A stretch of 64,000 nt of DNA, taken from NCBI GenBank assembly GCA_037043015.1, contig CM073325.1, positions 19,447,001 to 19,511,000 of the forward strand, read 5' to 3'. Shown piece after piece: positions 1 to 12,630 of this stretch; position 1 is the first letter of the stretch, and the number at the start of each line of letters is the position of its first letter. Source of the DNA: Bryum argenteum (lineage: Eukaryota; Streptophyta; Bryopsida; Bryales; Bryaceae). Made by a program: the position numbers and the translations under genes. The notes under the pieces are model-generated. The model made no database searches. It saw nothing but the letters and a program-made list of their open reading frames with translations, and was not told the DNA's origin.

Positions 1-429
1 ATAAAAGAAGTGAGAAGCCCTCAAACTCATTAACGTATTGCAATCAACACTCACAAATTTATTTCTCATACAAAGAGTCAGATCCCACGTCCGTTCCTAA
101 ACTGGGTTCTTCAACATCTTCGATGTCGTGTAATACATTTATCCTCTTGAATGAATCGCGTCTATCCAAATAAACTTGATGTAACCTTGAATGCCCTCTT
201 GATGAAATCTTAGCTTCGTCTCCTTCATATTTCTATCTCCGTCCATAGCTAAACCCAACTGCAAATGCGAAATACAAGAAATTAGACTTAAGAAATTTGA
301 ATTAACAAGATTGAAAATATTGTATAAAATTGAGTAACAAGAATTTGAAAACTTACCACGTGTGCAAACCATGCTAATTGATTTGGCAGCATCGAGATGG
401 GAGTCCTTGTGGAATAATTTTTTCCACTC

Positions 430-1210
430 ATGATGCATGCGGTTGCTTCAAAAAATGCATCTCATCCAAATGAATCTCCATCTTTCCACCGCCAATTGTT
501 GTGCATAAACAATGGTTTTAGAGAGTTTTTCCATGTTTCCATTTCTGTTTGATTTCCATTTTGGAATTTTGGCACACTCAACAACCGCCACAATTCTAAC
601 CGTGCATAAAAGGCAAATCTGCCTCTTCGATTAATAATTGCGACTTTGATTTTCGTTTTCAAAGTTTCCTCCTAAGCTCTCTCAAAGGCTGTATGTTTGA
701 ACATGTCTCCTTCCGCAACATTGAATACAACCAAAATTTCTTCTTTCATGTGTTCTTCGTGTAGAAACATCTTACTCTTGTTAACATCAACTCCCAATAT
801 TAATTTTTAGAAATCATTTTCATGTGAGGTTTAATAAATTCTCATTTTGCTACATCAGGTATTGAGATTTCATTTACCTCATTGTTTACTAGAGCTTCCA
901 ATAATCGGTTGTTCGCTTTTAAGTCATTGATTTCAGATTCCAAATTTCTTATAATTTGTCTTAATGTATTTCTTTAACTCTCAGAAGTTATACCATGGGG
1001 GGTTGGAAGCCGCCCACCATTGTTTTGAACACCAAATGGATTTGGAATAACTAGTGTGGAATGATTTTGAACAGAAGCACCTGGAGCTAAGCGTTTGGAT
1101 GGAGTAACTTGAGGTGATCTTTGACTGGAAATAGGGTGATAATGACCGCGACGTGCCCCTAGCTCTTAATCAGCCGTTTGAGAGCTTGCCATTTTGGTTG
1201 CCATTTCACT
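430..1210 (-). pseudogene. decayed coding remnant with a short coiled-coil stretch
   Basis: Minus-strand translation gives a protein-like text (MATKMASSQTAD, then a Pro/Ser/Asn-rich linker, then a heptad-like stretch LRQIIRNLESEINDLKANN) interrupted by several stops and frame changes. I do not recognise the family. It lies next to the decayed transposon-like fragment at 1.5-2.5 kb on the other strand, so it may be part of the same old mobile element, but no ends or target duplication are visible. The first 430 bases continue as further short broken minus-strand reading frames. Confidence 0.3.
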
Positions 1211-1536
1211 ATCAAACACCGGTAAAGTGAGCGGCCATCCAATCTACTTGAGCATCGCAAATATTTCTTGCGAAAATAGATATCTTCCCAAAGGACACTG
1301 CTTCCTAGCAATACTACCAAATTTTAATGTGATGGAATCTGATCCTGTCAAATGATTGAAGTTATTTTAAAGGTGTTTATCGCGAATTTTAAAACCACTT
1401 AAAGAGGCAAGTTTTCAGTAAGTAATATTCTCTTGTATTATTATATTTTACTAAAATTTATTTATTGAAGAATCGTCTACTAATCAAAATGAATCAATAA
1501 TTTATTTAATTTATCAATTTTAAACAAATATTAATT

Positions 1537-2490
1537 GTGTTTGGGTGTTTGATTTGGGCATTTGATAGTAGCATATCATTATTTGATCCATTTGGCAATG
1601 AACAAATGGTTCATCCTCGATTGTACGCTTATGTCTGCGACCATCCAAAAAGGTGCAAGGTAATACAATTTTCTACAAATTATTACCAAATAAACAAAAA
1701 TAAAATCTGTTTTATTATATTATATTATATTTATTTATTTTATTATATTAATATGTTTTGATATGTATGTCTGCAAGGTAACTTGTACCCACGATTCAAA
1801 CAAATCTCGGTACCCTTGTAGTATGTGCATATGTCTAAAAATTTCATTATCGAATGTGGAAAGAGGAATGAATAGTTATCGCACCGAAGCTTCTATAAAA
1901 GCTTCTATGCTTCAATCAATTTTTATTTATCAAAGTAATTTGCAAATCCTATTATTTCACTTTAAAATATTCTAAACTGAACTTTACTGTTATGTATCTA
2001 GGTGATACAATGTTACAGGTCTATGGCACTTTGCCCTCGTGAGAGTTCAAGGTATGGAGACACCCCATGATTACGGGTGCAATATCATCTTTTTATGAGA
2101 AAGAATGGTTTGGTAGTGTTTTTATCAAAATGGAACGTGAAGGTGAAGAAAAGGATACATCATACGGACAACTTCGTTTGCTTTTCAAATCTAATATGAA
2201 TTTAGGACAACAAAATAGAAATGTAACAAAAGAATTGTGTCTGGTACAAATATACGAGCAACTAGAATCCATTCAACTTTGGAATGTCTTGAATTGAAAT
2301 GGGTAGAGGAACGTCTTCAATCTTACAAGGTGATAGAAATAGAATTAATTTTGAAGGTTGTTTACATTATTCCACATTTTTTGAAAGATGGTCATTTTTT
2401 CCTTTACAACTTCAAATTCTAAAATACAATCATACTTTAAATAATAAAGACAAAGTATTTTGTCATCTTGAGGTAAAGGGTCGACATTGA
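1537..2490 (+). pseudogene. decayed fragment of a possible large DNA-transposon protein
   Basis: Several short plus-strand frames read like consecutive pieces of one protein: one with HPRLYAYVCDHPKRCK, then a Cys-rich piece (VTCTHDSNKSRYPCSMCIC), then a piece with EREGEEKDTSYGQLRLLF, and a tail with KWVEERLQSYKVIEIE and IIPHFLKDGHFFLYNFKF. The Cys-rich piece recalls the CxxC region of Plavaka/CACTA-type transposases, but this rests on memory of the family's general look. The frames are separated by AT-rich insertions and stops. Age is old; no terminal repeats are seen. Confidence 0.3.
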
Positions 2491-2499
2491 GGAAAGTTA

Positions 2500-3344
2500 A
2501 TAAAAATACTACTTATATCAATTGATTAAAAAAATATAAACTAATATTTTCCACAAAACAATGTTTGAATATTGTTGCAATATGTATGCAATAGATTTAT
2601 TTGGAATACGGAGTCAAGACAAAATTTGTATATAAACACAGTACAATTTGTATAAGTTTACAATATAGTATTCTTCCTTGCAAATATGAATAATATCTAT
2701 AATAAAATAATATTTATGTTATACATACCCAATATATCAAAATTTTCTTAAAAATATTATTGCATATTGCAAAACGCAGTACTATGTGCAGTACTGGTAT
2801 TTTTCTAAATTGTAGATCCATTGCTGCAATACTGCATTAATATAAGTGAAGTAGGGGGACTTTCTTGATGAAGTAGATGAAGAGGTCGTCGTTGTCGTGG
2901 ATGAATTTATTATCGTTACGGAGGATGTACTAATTCTTGTTGTAGTGGGTCCTCAAACTTAATGGGTCCTCACTGCTCATTGTTCGAAGGAAATGCCTAA
3001 TAAAACCGGCTATGATGACCAACAAACCTTCCTTTAATGTTTTTAATGTACTTCAAATAAGCATTTTACATAGAGTAAAGTTCATTTGCAGTTTTGATTT
3101 AGTATGTGGGAACCTAATTCAACACAATCACAAGAATGATATATTTAACTAAATATGGACAATCCACATTCTAAAATTAATGACAATAGTTGTAAAATGA
3201 TGTTTGGGATCTATTTTCTAAAAAATCAAATATGTAGTTTTTAGGGTCATGGATGGTTGGATCCCTCATGTTTCAAAGTCCATAAATACGCCCAAAGTCC
3301 CTATTTAGTTAACTCATGAACAAAGGTAAGAAAATATTTAAATG

Positions 3345-3386
<42 letters not shown>

Positions 3387-4020
3387 AAATTTTGTAGTAC
3401 TCATATAAATAATGAAATTTGGTGTTGTATGCCAAATAGTGTTGTACTTTTGTTTTCCACTACACTCTATTTGTAAAGAGAGTGATAAGTAGTATTTGTA
3501 CTATCTATTGCCTTCTTTCAGAGCGAGCACATAGAGTTCGAAGCATCCTTGCGGGGGTACAAGTTGTGAAAGTTGAGGGCTAAGGGTTTGAAGCATCGTT
3601 GTGGGGGTCCAAGTTGCCAGAGTTTTGAGTTTAATGTATCGTTGTAATACTCATTTTGGCCTCACCAAGCTATTTCTCAAGAATATCATTAAGGATGCTT
3701 TAAACGAGGAGCCAAGCAAGATATGGGGTAGAAGGAGGAAACTATTCCTCTTGTATAATTCATTTATTTCTTGCAATATCTCCACTGAACCAATCACATG
3801 AAAGGAATTTTTGCCCTCCTTAGGCCCAATCATCGACTTCACTCTTTTTGTTAAGCATCCGTTAACATCCTAACGCAACCTCACATTGGTTCTAACAATA
3901 ATTCCAAAATCATAAAAAAAATTGGAAAGAAAAATAAACATCATAAAATGTTAGCATGTAGTCTTGAAATAGGTATAAACGGGTATTTAACTAATTCTGG
4001 ACAATTTGACAGTCCAGAAA
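2500..4020. other. AT-rich DNA with no supported gene
   Basis: No reading frame here looks real. A T run of about 35 bases lies at 3348-3382. Around 3535-3640 there is a loose two-fold repeat of a phrase on gaagcatc...gcgggggt...caagttg. Nothing else stands out. Confidence 0.5.
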
Positions 4021-4563
4021 TCAATCGGCTTCCATCCGACACACCTCGAAGGAGCAAAACAAGGCAAGGTAGAGAATGAGAATGATTGACATTATTAGCA
4101 AGTCGGAGAAATTATAGATGAATACACTCTTAGAGTTAGGAAACAAATCCGTTTCATTAAAAGAATAAGCGAATATTCCAAACGAAGCTCGTCCCACTAG
4201 CATGTGGTATCGGCGCACTTGACTGATCGCACTAACTTCGTATCAATAAATATTACAACACCCTATACAATATACTGAAGAACACTAGGTATCAAGGCAT
4301 GAAGTTTAACATAGGTGAACTGCAGCGGTGTCGGCTCGCAGCCGATAAGTAGCAACGTGACTCCATCATCGACTTCCTCCTTTCTGGCGCTCCATATTCA
4401 ACAATCCAGGATATTAATCCCGGACAAATCTCGATTTGAAGACCGACAGCGATAAGTCGACGAGTGCGAAGTCTTGGCCGACTCGCTCATCGCAGTTGTC
4501 TTTGCACGGGCCGATCGCTGAAGTGTCGGCTCGCAGCCGATAGGCATGCAGACTAAGTAAAAC

Positions 4564-5222
4564 CTAAGAACACTGCGATCTGAGAGGAACGCCGTACTTG
4601 AGGGAATGAACAACTTCATAATGAAGTTGACCGGGTCTGTTAGAAAGACTCATATATTGACTAACAGATTCGAACTGGTATAAGGGGTAGATGAACGGAA
4701 GAATATCTGTAGCTACATTGGGAATAGTAGTACTTGAAGACGTCAAATCACCTCGAAAAGGATAAGGCATGTAGCAGGCCGCATCCGGCGCCAACCTTAA
4801 TGCCAGTGGAGAAACATCAACGAGGAGAAGCTGGTCGGGCCTGCACACCTCACGGGAACGACGCTTGCAATAGAGAGTCTTCAAGAGCTTGTAACACCAC
4901 GGAAAATTCATAGGACGATCACAAAATTCTCTACCATAAACAAAGGATAGCCTGTCGATGACGCTAGAAGGTAGAATGTAAGATAGAAGAGGCTTCAAGT
5001 CACGCATCGGCATCGTACACCAGAGACCAACATGGAAGCGCTCCAACAACATGGCAAATAACTTCGTTACACCTGGCCGCTTGATTACATTACGGTGAGC
5101 ATTCCAACGATCCGTCGGAATATTAGGGTGATGTAGCATAGCAATCCAGATCTGAGATAGAATGATACATTTCTTGGAGGTAGAAGTACCAAGAATGTCA
5201 TAATCCAAACGGCGGTCACCCT
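4564..5222 (-). CDS. FCP1-like HAD domain lacking the catalytic aspartates (domain B)
   Basis: FCP1/SCP-type HAD domains remove phosphate from Ser/Thr, using a DxDG(T/L) nucleophile motif. This exon follows an acceptor at about 5223 and ends at a stop at 4564. The domain layout is clear: KKCIILSQIWIAML at the motif I position, then VIKRPGVTKLFAMLLERFHV, VGLWCTMPMRD (motif II position), KLLKTL (motif III lysine) and LLLVDVSPLALRLAP (motif IV). In active members motif I reads LVLDLNGxL; here both aspartates are replaced (S-Q-I-W), and motif IV has DVS in place of DDS. The fold may persist as a pseudophosphatase, or the copy may be decaying. Upstream exon(s), probably separated by an intron up to about 5490, are unclear. 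Two palindromes follow its stop. Confidence 0.55.
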
Positions 5223-5991
5223 GAACGATACAAGCTCGAAATAAGTCGAACGATGATTAGAAACGCAATAGACAAAGAATAGAATGATAAGGGCGGATAT
5301 ATCGGCGGCGGCCCGACAAGAAGACAAAACCAAAATAAACATAGAAGTGTTTATTTGGCGGTGATATAAGAAGAAAACAAACAAGAGAGTCCATGAGTAA
5401 AGACGACAAGGAGACAATGACAAGAAGAAGCCATGGATCCTAAAGCAAAAAGGAAAACAAAAGAAAATACCATACATAAGAACCGATACCAAGAAAGGGA
5501 ATATGATAGAAAACTCTCCACGTTAAGATTAAGAGAGTCTTCACAAATTAAACATCCTCGAAATATACGATTAAGAAAAAGTCTCGAGTGGAACCCTAGA
5601 AAATTTGAGTAACTAGAAGAAAATCTAAGTGATCTACAAATTCTAGCTCGCTAGATCATCGAATTGGATGACTGAAAAATCTATACACCCATGCTAAGGA
5701 CATGTATTCATATGGTAAGCTATGTAGGGTAACAAGAGGTGTATCGGCCGGCAGCCGACAACTAGAGCATCTTGAACTTGCTCCACCATCTTGAACAACT
5801 CGAACGCCAAGGTCGAGAAGTAATCAATCCATGATCACTCCCTCCTACCAAAATCAAGCGTCCTGTACTTCTCGTACAGCGGATTTCCCGGGAGCATACG
5901 GCGCTCCCTAACTCTTGCGTCTCAAAGATAAACTCAGGAACATTTTTCTGAGAATTATAGAGGTCGAATAACAGAGGCTGCAGAATCCTCT

Positions 5992-6279
5992 TGTAAGAGT
6001 CTAGCTGTCAAAACAAGCAAAAACTACAAAAGAAATATATTGATCCAAGACTTAGGTTTACAATGAATAAGAGTCCCTTATATACTAATCTCTTGGCTCA
6101 ATCGCCGAGGCTATACTTTAGGCTCTCTGCCGAGGCTATACTTTAGCTCTCATCGCCGAGGCTATACTTTAGCTCTCTCTGCCGAGGCTATACTTTTAGC
6201 TCTCATTGCCCAAGTTCTATTTATAAAATTAATAGCGAGTGAACATCCGAGCTTATCAACGAGGCCTTGGCCCATGACA
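5992..6279 (-). repeat. 3' LTR of the Ty3/gypsy fossil (288 bp)
   Basis: Starts TGTAAGAGTCTAG and ends CCATGACA on the plus strand, so it has the usual TG...CA ends. It contains about four tandem units of a roughly 25-base phrase (GCCGAGGCTATACTTTAG plus a spacer). The partner LTR has about two units, which accounts for most of the length difference. Confidence 0.93.
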
Positions 6280-9200
6280 AATGCCTCCTCCTCCTCCTCC
6301 TCATGTGTCTTTGATGAATTAACAAGTGTCATACAAGAGAATGTGCCCAAGGAATATCAAGACAGGACGCGCGCAACAAGCGCTCGTAATCGTCTAAGGC
6401 CATGACATTTTGTAATTGGCAAACAAGTTCCCAAGTAGGCTCCGGCCATCTGTCCAATTTACAAGTAGTTGCCAACCGCGCCCACGACGTCGATGTTGCA
6501 ACACTCTTTCAACAAAGATACTCGCCCTCGCTAGTGGATGCCTCGAAAGCGGGATTGGTCAAAACAACACGGGCTCATTATCATGAGGTAGTTGGGAAGG
6601 CAACGGATCCTCAACTGCCTTCTTCACTAAACTCACATGAAAAACAGGATGAATACCTGACGGTGTATTCAAACGAATCGCATGTGTACCTACGCACTCC
6701 AATACACGATAAGGAAGAGCAATCCAATCAAGCTTCTTGATTGGCGGGACGTGTTGATGTTCTTCAACTTCAAACACACGATCACCCGGACGAAAATCCT
6801 CGCCACCGAAAGGCGTCGTGTATTTGATCGGACGTTCTTGAGTCTCTTGCGCAATGGCCATTGCCGTTGTTGCCACTTCACTTGAATTACGCCAGTGCTC
6901 AACAAGCTTGCGTCCTTTTTCCGCCGGTGACAACGAAGAACCTGCCTCCTCGGGTATAGTAATATTCATGACCGAATATTGATAACCGTGAGTCATAAAA
7001 ATGCAGACATACCTATAGATCTGCGACACACGATTATTCAACGCCATCATCGCGATCGGCAAATCGAAAAGCCCAATCTTCTTGCTCAAATGTCGTGAAA
7101 ATACGAAGATATGTTTCAAGCTCTTGATTCGCCGCTTCTTTCGTTGCACCATCATCTGTCTCTCGGATGGAAAGTCGCCGACAACCGACGCGTAATCTTC
7201 ATCAATCTGCATACTTGGCCCAAAGCGGACTAACAAATTGACTACCACGATCCGACACAATTGCTGCAGGCAATCCGTGATGCTGAAAAACTTGCTCTAA
7301 AATTTTGTGAGCCACATCAAGTGCACGAATTGTCTTCATAGGCACAGCAATGATAGATTTGGACAAACGGTCTGTCACAACCATGATATTTGTACAGTCG
7401 CTGTTTGGTGCCAATCCGGTAATAAAATCAATGGAGAGCTTAGTCCAAATTCGTGCCCGAATTGGCAAAGGTTTTAGCAACCCTTGCTTCTGCTCCCGCC
7501 AAATCTTCGATTTTCCACACACGTTGCAGTTCCGTAAAAATCTCCGAACATCTTGTGTCAACCTGCGCCACGATATTCACGCGCAATCAAGTCACGCGCA
7601 CCCTCACGACCTGGATGTCCCGCTAGTGGTGAATCATGAGTAGATTGGATCAAACGCGTCCGAAGAGATTCGTGCGCCGGAATCCATATTCGTCCACGCC
7701 AACGCAATCGATGACCTGAATCTACAGAACACTCACTAATCGTGATAGGTAAGCCCCATTCTTTAGGTAGTCGGCGCTCACCATCCATAACCGCCTTTCG
7801 CATCTTCCAATAACAATGATTTGTTTGCAGGGCAACATCCCATAATGCAATCATCTCTGCGTCAATAAATGGACATATGGGACGCGGGGTCATTATCGAC
7901 TCAGAAAGGCAGAGCCTCTTTCTCTCGAATCGCATCACCATCTCGTGATCCATGCGGATTTAGAGACAACCTTCAAAGCGCCATCATCTCCGTCCAAAAG
8001 CTGATGATATCGATTCATGATTCGATCATCATCTGCGTGTTGGGGAAGATCTTGTTCCCGACGAGAAAGTGCATCCGATTGAACTTGATCCTTGCCAGGC
8101 TTGTGCACGATCTCAAAGTCAAAATCATTCAACTCGTAGGCCCAACGATTTTTTTTTCTCGCTCAAATGTTGCTTCTTCGAAAATAAGCCAAAGTGCGAT
8201 GATCCAACTCACTTCAAAATGTTGGCCAACAAGTAATGTACGCCACTCGCGGATGCAATGTATAAATCGCTAGCATTTCCTTGTCGTGAATCGGATAATT
8301 GGACTCACGGATTGGTGTGTTTCTTCGAGAAATAAGCAACCGCATGCCAAAGTCCGTCCACCTTTTGCATTAAGGTGCCACCAACAAAGATAACCGGAGG
8401 AATCACATTCAATGGTTGTTTCCAAACCTGGAGTCCATTTAACGAAGAGACGGTGCATTTAATTAATGCCTCCTTCAATCGATCAAAGGCATGTTGACAT
8501 TTCGATGTCCAATGGAAAGGTTGATCTTTTTCGCGTTAGTCGAGTAAGAGGTTACGCAATGTTAGAATATCCATCTATGAATTGTCGATAATAATGCGTA
8601 AAACCTAAAAATCCACGAACTCCTTTCACTTTTGTTGGCGGCTCCCATTGACGAATTGCCTCAAGTTTTCTTTGGATCACCGCAAACCCCAACCGGTCTT
8701 CACCAAATATCCAAGATCTTAATAGTGCCCCGCTTCAAACTCGCTCTTATCAAAATCGTCAGTTGAAGCCTGCGTTAGCAAAAGCTTACGGATGATCACG
8801 AGAATCGCATCACGATGTTCTTTTTGAAGATCACTATAGATCACCACGTCATCAATATATGCGAAAAAGATATATCCAATTCGTCGCGAAGATCCAATTG
8901 ATATATCATTTGAAAAGTTTAAGTGCGCGCCCGTCGGTCAAACGGTGTGACCAACCACTCATATAAGCCAAAGCGTGTTTTAACGCCGTCTTCCACTCGT
9001 CACCTTCTTTCACACGTATCCGGTAAACGCAGAGATTACATCAACTTGGAGATATATTTGGTTGCAAAGAATGGATCTTAATGTCTCATCAATGCGCGGA
9101 ATCGGATAGTTTGTCCTTCCGACTCATCTCGTTCAATCGCCGATAGTCAACACGTAATCGCAATCCTCCGCAGGTTTCTTCACAAATATGACCGGAGGCT

Positions 9201-11357
9201 GCTGCGGGTGAATTACTTACGCGAATAAATCCATTATCCAACAACTCCGTAAAGGGTCTTGCGCAAAACTAATAATTGATCCTGGACATCCGATACAATG
9301 GCATGGCGGGAATGTCATCATTAGTCTTCCTTCAATAAGATTGATCTCGTGATCAACCCCTTTCCTATGCGGGGCAACGACTTTGCATCTTGTCGATAAA
9401 AGCGTCAATAATCGGCGTGAGCGGTCGGGGAGCATGTTGTGTCGGGTCCCTATACACCTTTGTAGTAGCGCTTCCGGATGTCAACCAAGTTTCGACACTA
9501 AAAACCTCTACTGGTTCACCGCTTCTCTGCAAAGTTTGAATCACTGATGCACGTATCTCTTGCATTGGCTCCAACGTAATCGGTCGAGTCCTCACAATCA
9601 TCTTGAAAGGTTTTCGAATGCAAACATCTTCTTTAGCAGGTCGAACACTTGCATCATGTCGCTCCATCCAACCTTTTCCCAAGATTATATCATCTATCTG
9701 TCCTGGAATAACATAGGCAACAATCCTCTCCTCCATACCATCAATATCGGCGATAAAATTTGCAATTTGGCAAATCATAGGCCGCTTCTTCATTGTCGTA
9801 ACTTGCTCCAAAGATTTAGGTTGAATAGATGACGCATCCAACCCTCTCCGTCGAACAAATTGCTCGCATACGCGATTGCAAAGCATTGCCATCCAGAATC
9901 ACACAAAGACGAGTAGATATAGTTGAGTTTATTAAAACATCAACATACATACCACCCGCCGTAAGTTCGTCTCCTAGATTCTTCAACTTTGACAACCCGC
10001 CTCCACGCTCCGATCGAGTCTTACGCCGGAAGTCGCTCTTTTTCCGACTCTACATCGTAGTCACAACTCTCCATCTCTTTGACCTCCTCTATCTTGACAT
10101 TGCTCTTCTTTCTCACCGCGCGCACTATCGAAGTTTTGTCCGCGCTTTCTTTTTCTTCTTCTTCTCATTGCCTTCACCTTGCTTGGATGAACAAATCATT
10201 TGCGACGTGGCCTCGCTTCAAACATAAAAAAGCGTCCCTCTTGGCGACACCGTTGTTGTTCCTCCAAAGTCGACGTCTTGAAGCTTGCTTATTTTGACCG
10301 TAGGCATCCAATCCATCTCATCTCCATCCGCCATACGCGATTTGATGTCGCGATCGGAGTCGCGACGACCCTTCCGATATTGCAAGCAATCAAGTTGAGA
10401 GCCGACCGCCAACAAAGCTTGGACAAACATACCATAATCGATGTACGTCATAGGTCCAATCATTGCGCGTTGCATCTCTCGAGTTGAGAGCACCGCGAAG
10501 ATATCCTATCTTCACCATATCCGGAACCATGGTAAGTTGACTCTCACCAAGCTCCTTCTCAAACTTGGGCAAGAATGTTGCGAATGACTCCCTACCCGCT
10601 TCATTGCTTGAAGCCGATTCAATGCTGCACATTCTTTGCATTCGGGTCCATAAACGTATTGTCAAGATGTTGAATAAAAGTCGCCGCATTGCAACCACGT
10701 TGATTTTGGTAGAAAGATACTACCATCATCCGCGCCTTCGCGTCCATCCTCGAAAAACAAGTATGCGGCTTGATCTTGAGGTGTACCAAAAGATGACTCC
10801 ATCAATTTGAAGCATGTTATCCGCTTCGACCTTCCATATCGGGTAGCCCTTGCGACTCCGTCAAACTTTGAAATATCGGCAATCGCTTGCGCAATGCGAC
10901 GCAGTTCCTCCATATTGTTCTTTGATCGATTGCGGCATCATCGCGATGAAGACGGACCTCCTAAACTCGTGAATTGTCCGGCCCTTTGGAGCCACTGCGA
11001 TTGTTGTGCAACCAATCGCTCGATAGCCAACTTCTCACCACGAGAAGCTTGAAGTGTGTGCGCAACCTCACGATCTCCGTTGATAGTCTTCCGCCGTAAT
11101 TTCTCCTGCGCGCTGCTGCTTCGCCGCAAGATCTCATCATCGATCATCTCAGGCGTTCTCCATCTCAAAAAGCAACACCTCTCAATCAACTCTTCAGGCT
11201 TCGCAAAGCCTTCAAATGCGTCCCGGTTCGTGGCTATCTTCAATCACTACCACGAGGGTGGATAAGTTCCTCAATCTAATCAATGTCCTACTTTTGTCGT
11301 TTGAAAAAAACAAGGGAGGATGAAGCCCTTCGTAAAATCAAGAGAAGTCTTGGATTA

Positions 11358-11591
11358 TGTAAGAGTCTAGTCACAAAACAAGCAAAAACTACAAAAGAAA
11401 TATATTGATCCAAGACTTAGGTTTACAATGAATAAGAGTCCCTTATATACTAATCTCTTGGCTCAATCAGCCGAGGCTATACTTTAGCTCTCTGCCGAGG
11501 CTATACTTTTAGCTCTCTTCGCCAAGTTCTATTTATAAAATTAATAGCGAGTGAACATCCGAGCTTATCAACGAGGCTTTGGCCCATGACA
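11358..11591 (-). repeat. 5' LTR of the Ty3/gypsy fossil (234 bp)
   Basis: Same TG...CA ends as the copy at 5992-6279 and near-identical sequence outside the internal tandem units. It is followed on the plus strand by the target duplication CCTCT at 11592-11596. No clear primer-binding site for the usual plant initiator tRNA is evident next to it. Confidence 0.93.
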
Positions 11592-11596
11592 CCTCT

Positions 11597-12211
11597 CAAA
11601 GTAAGGCTGGCCACTCACATTCTGCTCCGAGGTCAAAGTACATGTGTGAGGGTGGAACGCATTGTAAGGATTGTTCAAAACGTTCTTGTAGGGGGAGTCG
11701 TCGATGAGAAGCATGTTATCGGGATTAGCACCACGAGCCCTGAGGTCAGGACTCATTTCCAGGAGATGATCAATCGACTTAATAAAGAAGGGCCGGTCAG
11801 GATTATCAGGCTCCCGGTAGCAACTCCGGAAGCAATATCCCTGATCAAACTCCAAGATGTTCCTAGGGAGCCTTGGAAAAACGGAGCGAATAAATTCGAT
11901 CCTCGGAGTAAGGTTCTTCGCAGTGACCGAGGACCAGAAACAAATTTGCCATCCAGATCGACGCAAAATCAAGATCGATTAAAGGCCAGGTCTTGCCCTT
12001 GCCTCCTGCTTCTGCCACCGGGGACGATCCCCACCAGAAATGATCCTACGAGGAACGTAGTGAATGAGAGTGCCATTCACGTCGAACAGAATAAAATATT
12101 TACGACGGGCTACCTGCCCTCCAGTTAAGAGAGGAGTCGATATGGAGGTGCCCTGCCGCGATCCATGAGACGCGGAGTCCACGAACTCCTCGTTCTCAGA
12201 TTCACCTGACT
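11597..12211 (-). pseudogene. FCP1-like HAD phosphatase domain with motif I present (domain A), split by a retrotransposon
   Basis: The exon follows a clear acceptor (CTCTTGCAG, exon starts 12211). It carries KYFILFDVNGTLIHYVP, which is HAD motif I (DxNGT), then WQICFWSSVTAKN (motif II), FFIKSIDHLLE (motif III lysine) and NMLLIDDSPYKNVLNNPYN (motif IV). This is the signature set of the FCP1/TIM50-like HAD group. The sense continues up to the retrotransposon insertion point at 11592, and matching sense resumes on the far side at 5986 down to a stop near 5770. The reading frame between motifs I and II is also not continuous. Original activity, if any, would be protein phosphatase-like; the second aspartate is Asn here, so catalysis was doubtful even before the insertion. 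A palindrome (5741-5759) lies just past the end. Confidence 0.65.
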
Positions 12212-12630
12212 CTGCAAGAGATTAGGGCGTTTGTACAATAAGCAAAAGAGCAGCAAGAATTACACAACAAAGTGAGACACGAGTGATACACAGGTGGCAG
12301 TGGATACAAATAACTTCAAACACCATGACAGAAGGGAGATTAATAGTGCAAAGAAAGGACATGATGACTTGTCGGTGACAAACCGATGTTTCTAAAAAAC
12401 TCTTGTTGAGAGAAATCGACATCGGAGACAAGGGATACAGGCGGAAACGTGAAACGATAATAGGGAGTCGGCTGGCAGCCGATACAGTCTTACAGGGGAC
12501 GGAACTGGCCGAGCACGTTGCAACCAGGAGATTCTAATAACAATCCATTCTAGAACCTAAAATGCTTATGCAATGGTGAGAAGAGACTATATACAAGAAA
12601 CGCCGTCGTCTAGGACAAACCTTCATGTAA

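Larger units (their letters stand above)
5992..11591 (-). mobile_element. Ty3/gypsy chromovirus-type LTR retrotransposon fossil, complete ends
   Basis: The element is bounded by two LTRs and a 5-base target duplication CCTCT (5987-5991 and 11592-11596). It is transcribed on the minus strand. From 5' to 3' I recognise gag-like sequence (about 10.3-11.25 kb), aspartic protease-like sequence (about 9.4-9.9 kb), reverse transcriptase (about 8.5-9.3 kb), RNase H (about 7.9-8.5 kb), integrase with zinc-binding and core domains (about 6.6-7.95 kb), and chromodomain-like text next to the 3' LTR. Integrase after RT places it in Ty3/gypsy. A purine-rich tract (GAGGAGGAGGAGG) lies just inside the 3' LTR, as expected. 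The internal region is broken in many places, roughly ten or more. The LTRs remain very alike, so insertion was relatively recent. It is a fossil, inserted into the HAD domain A exon. Confidence 0.93.
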
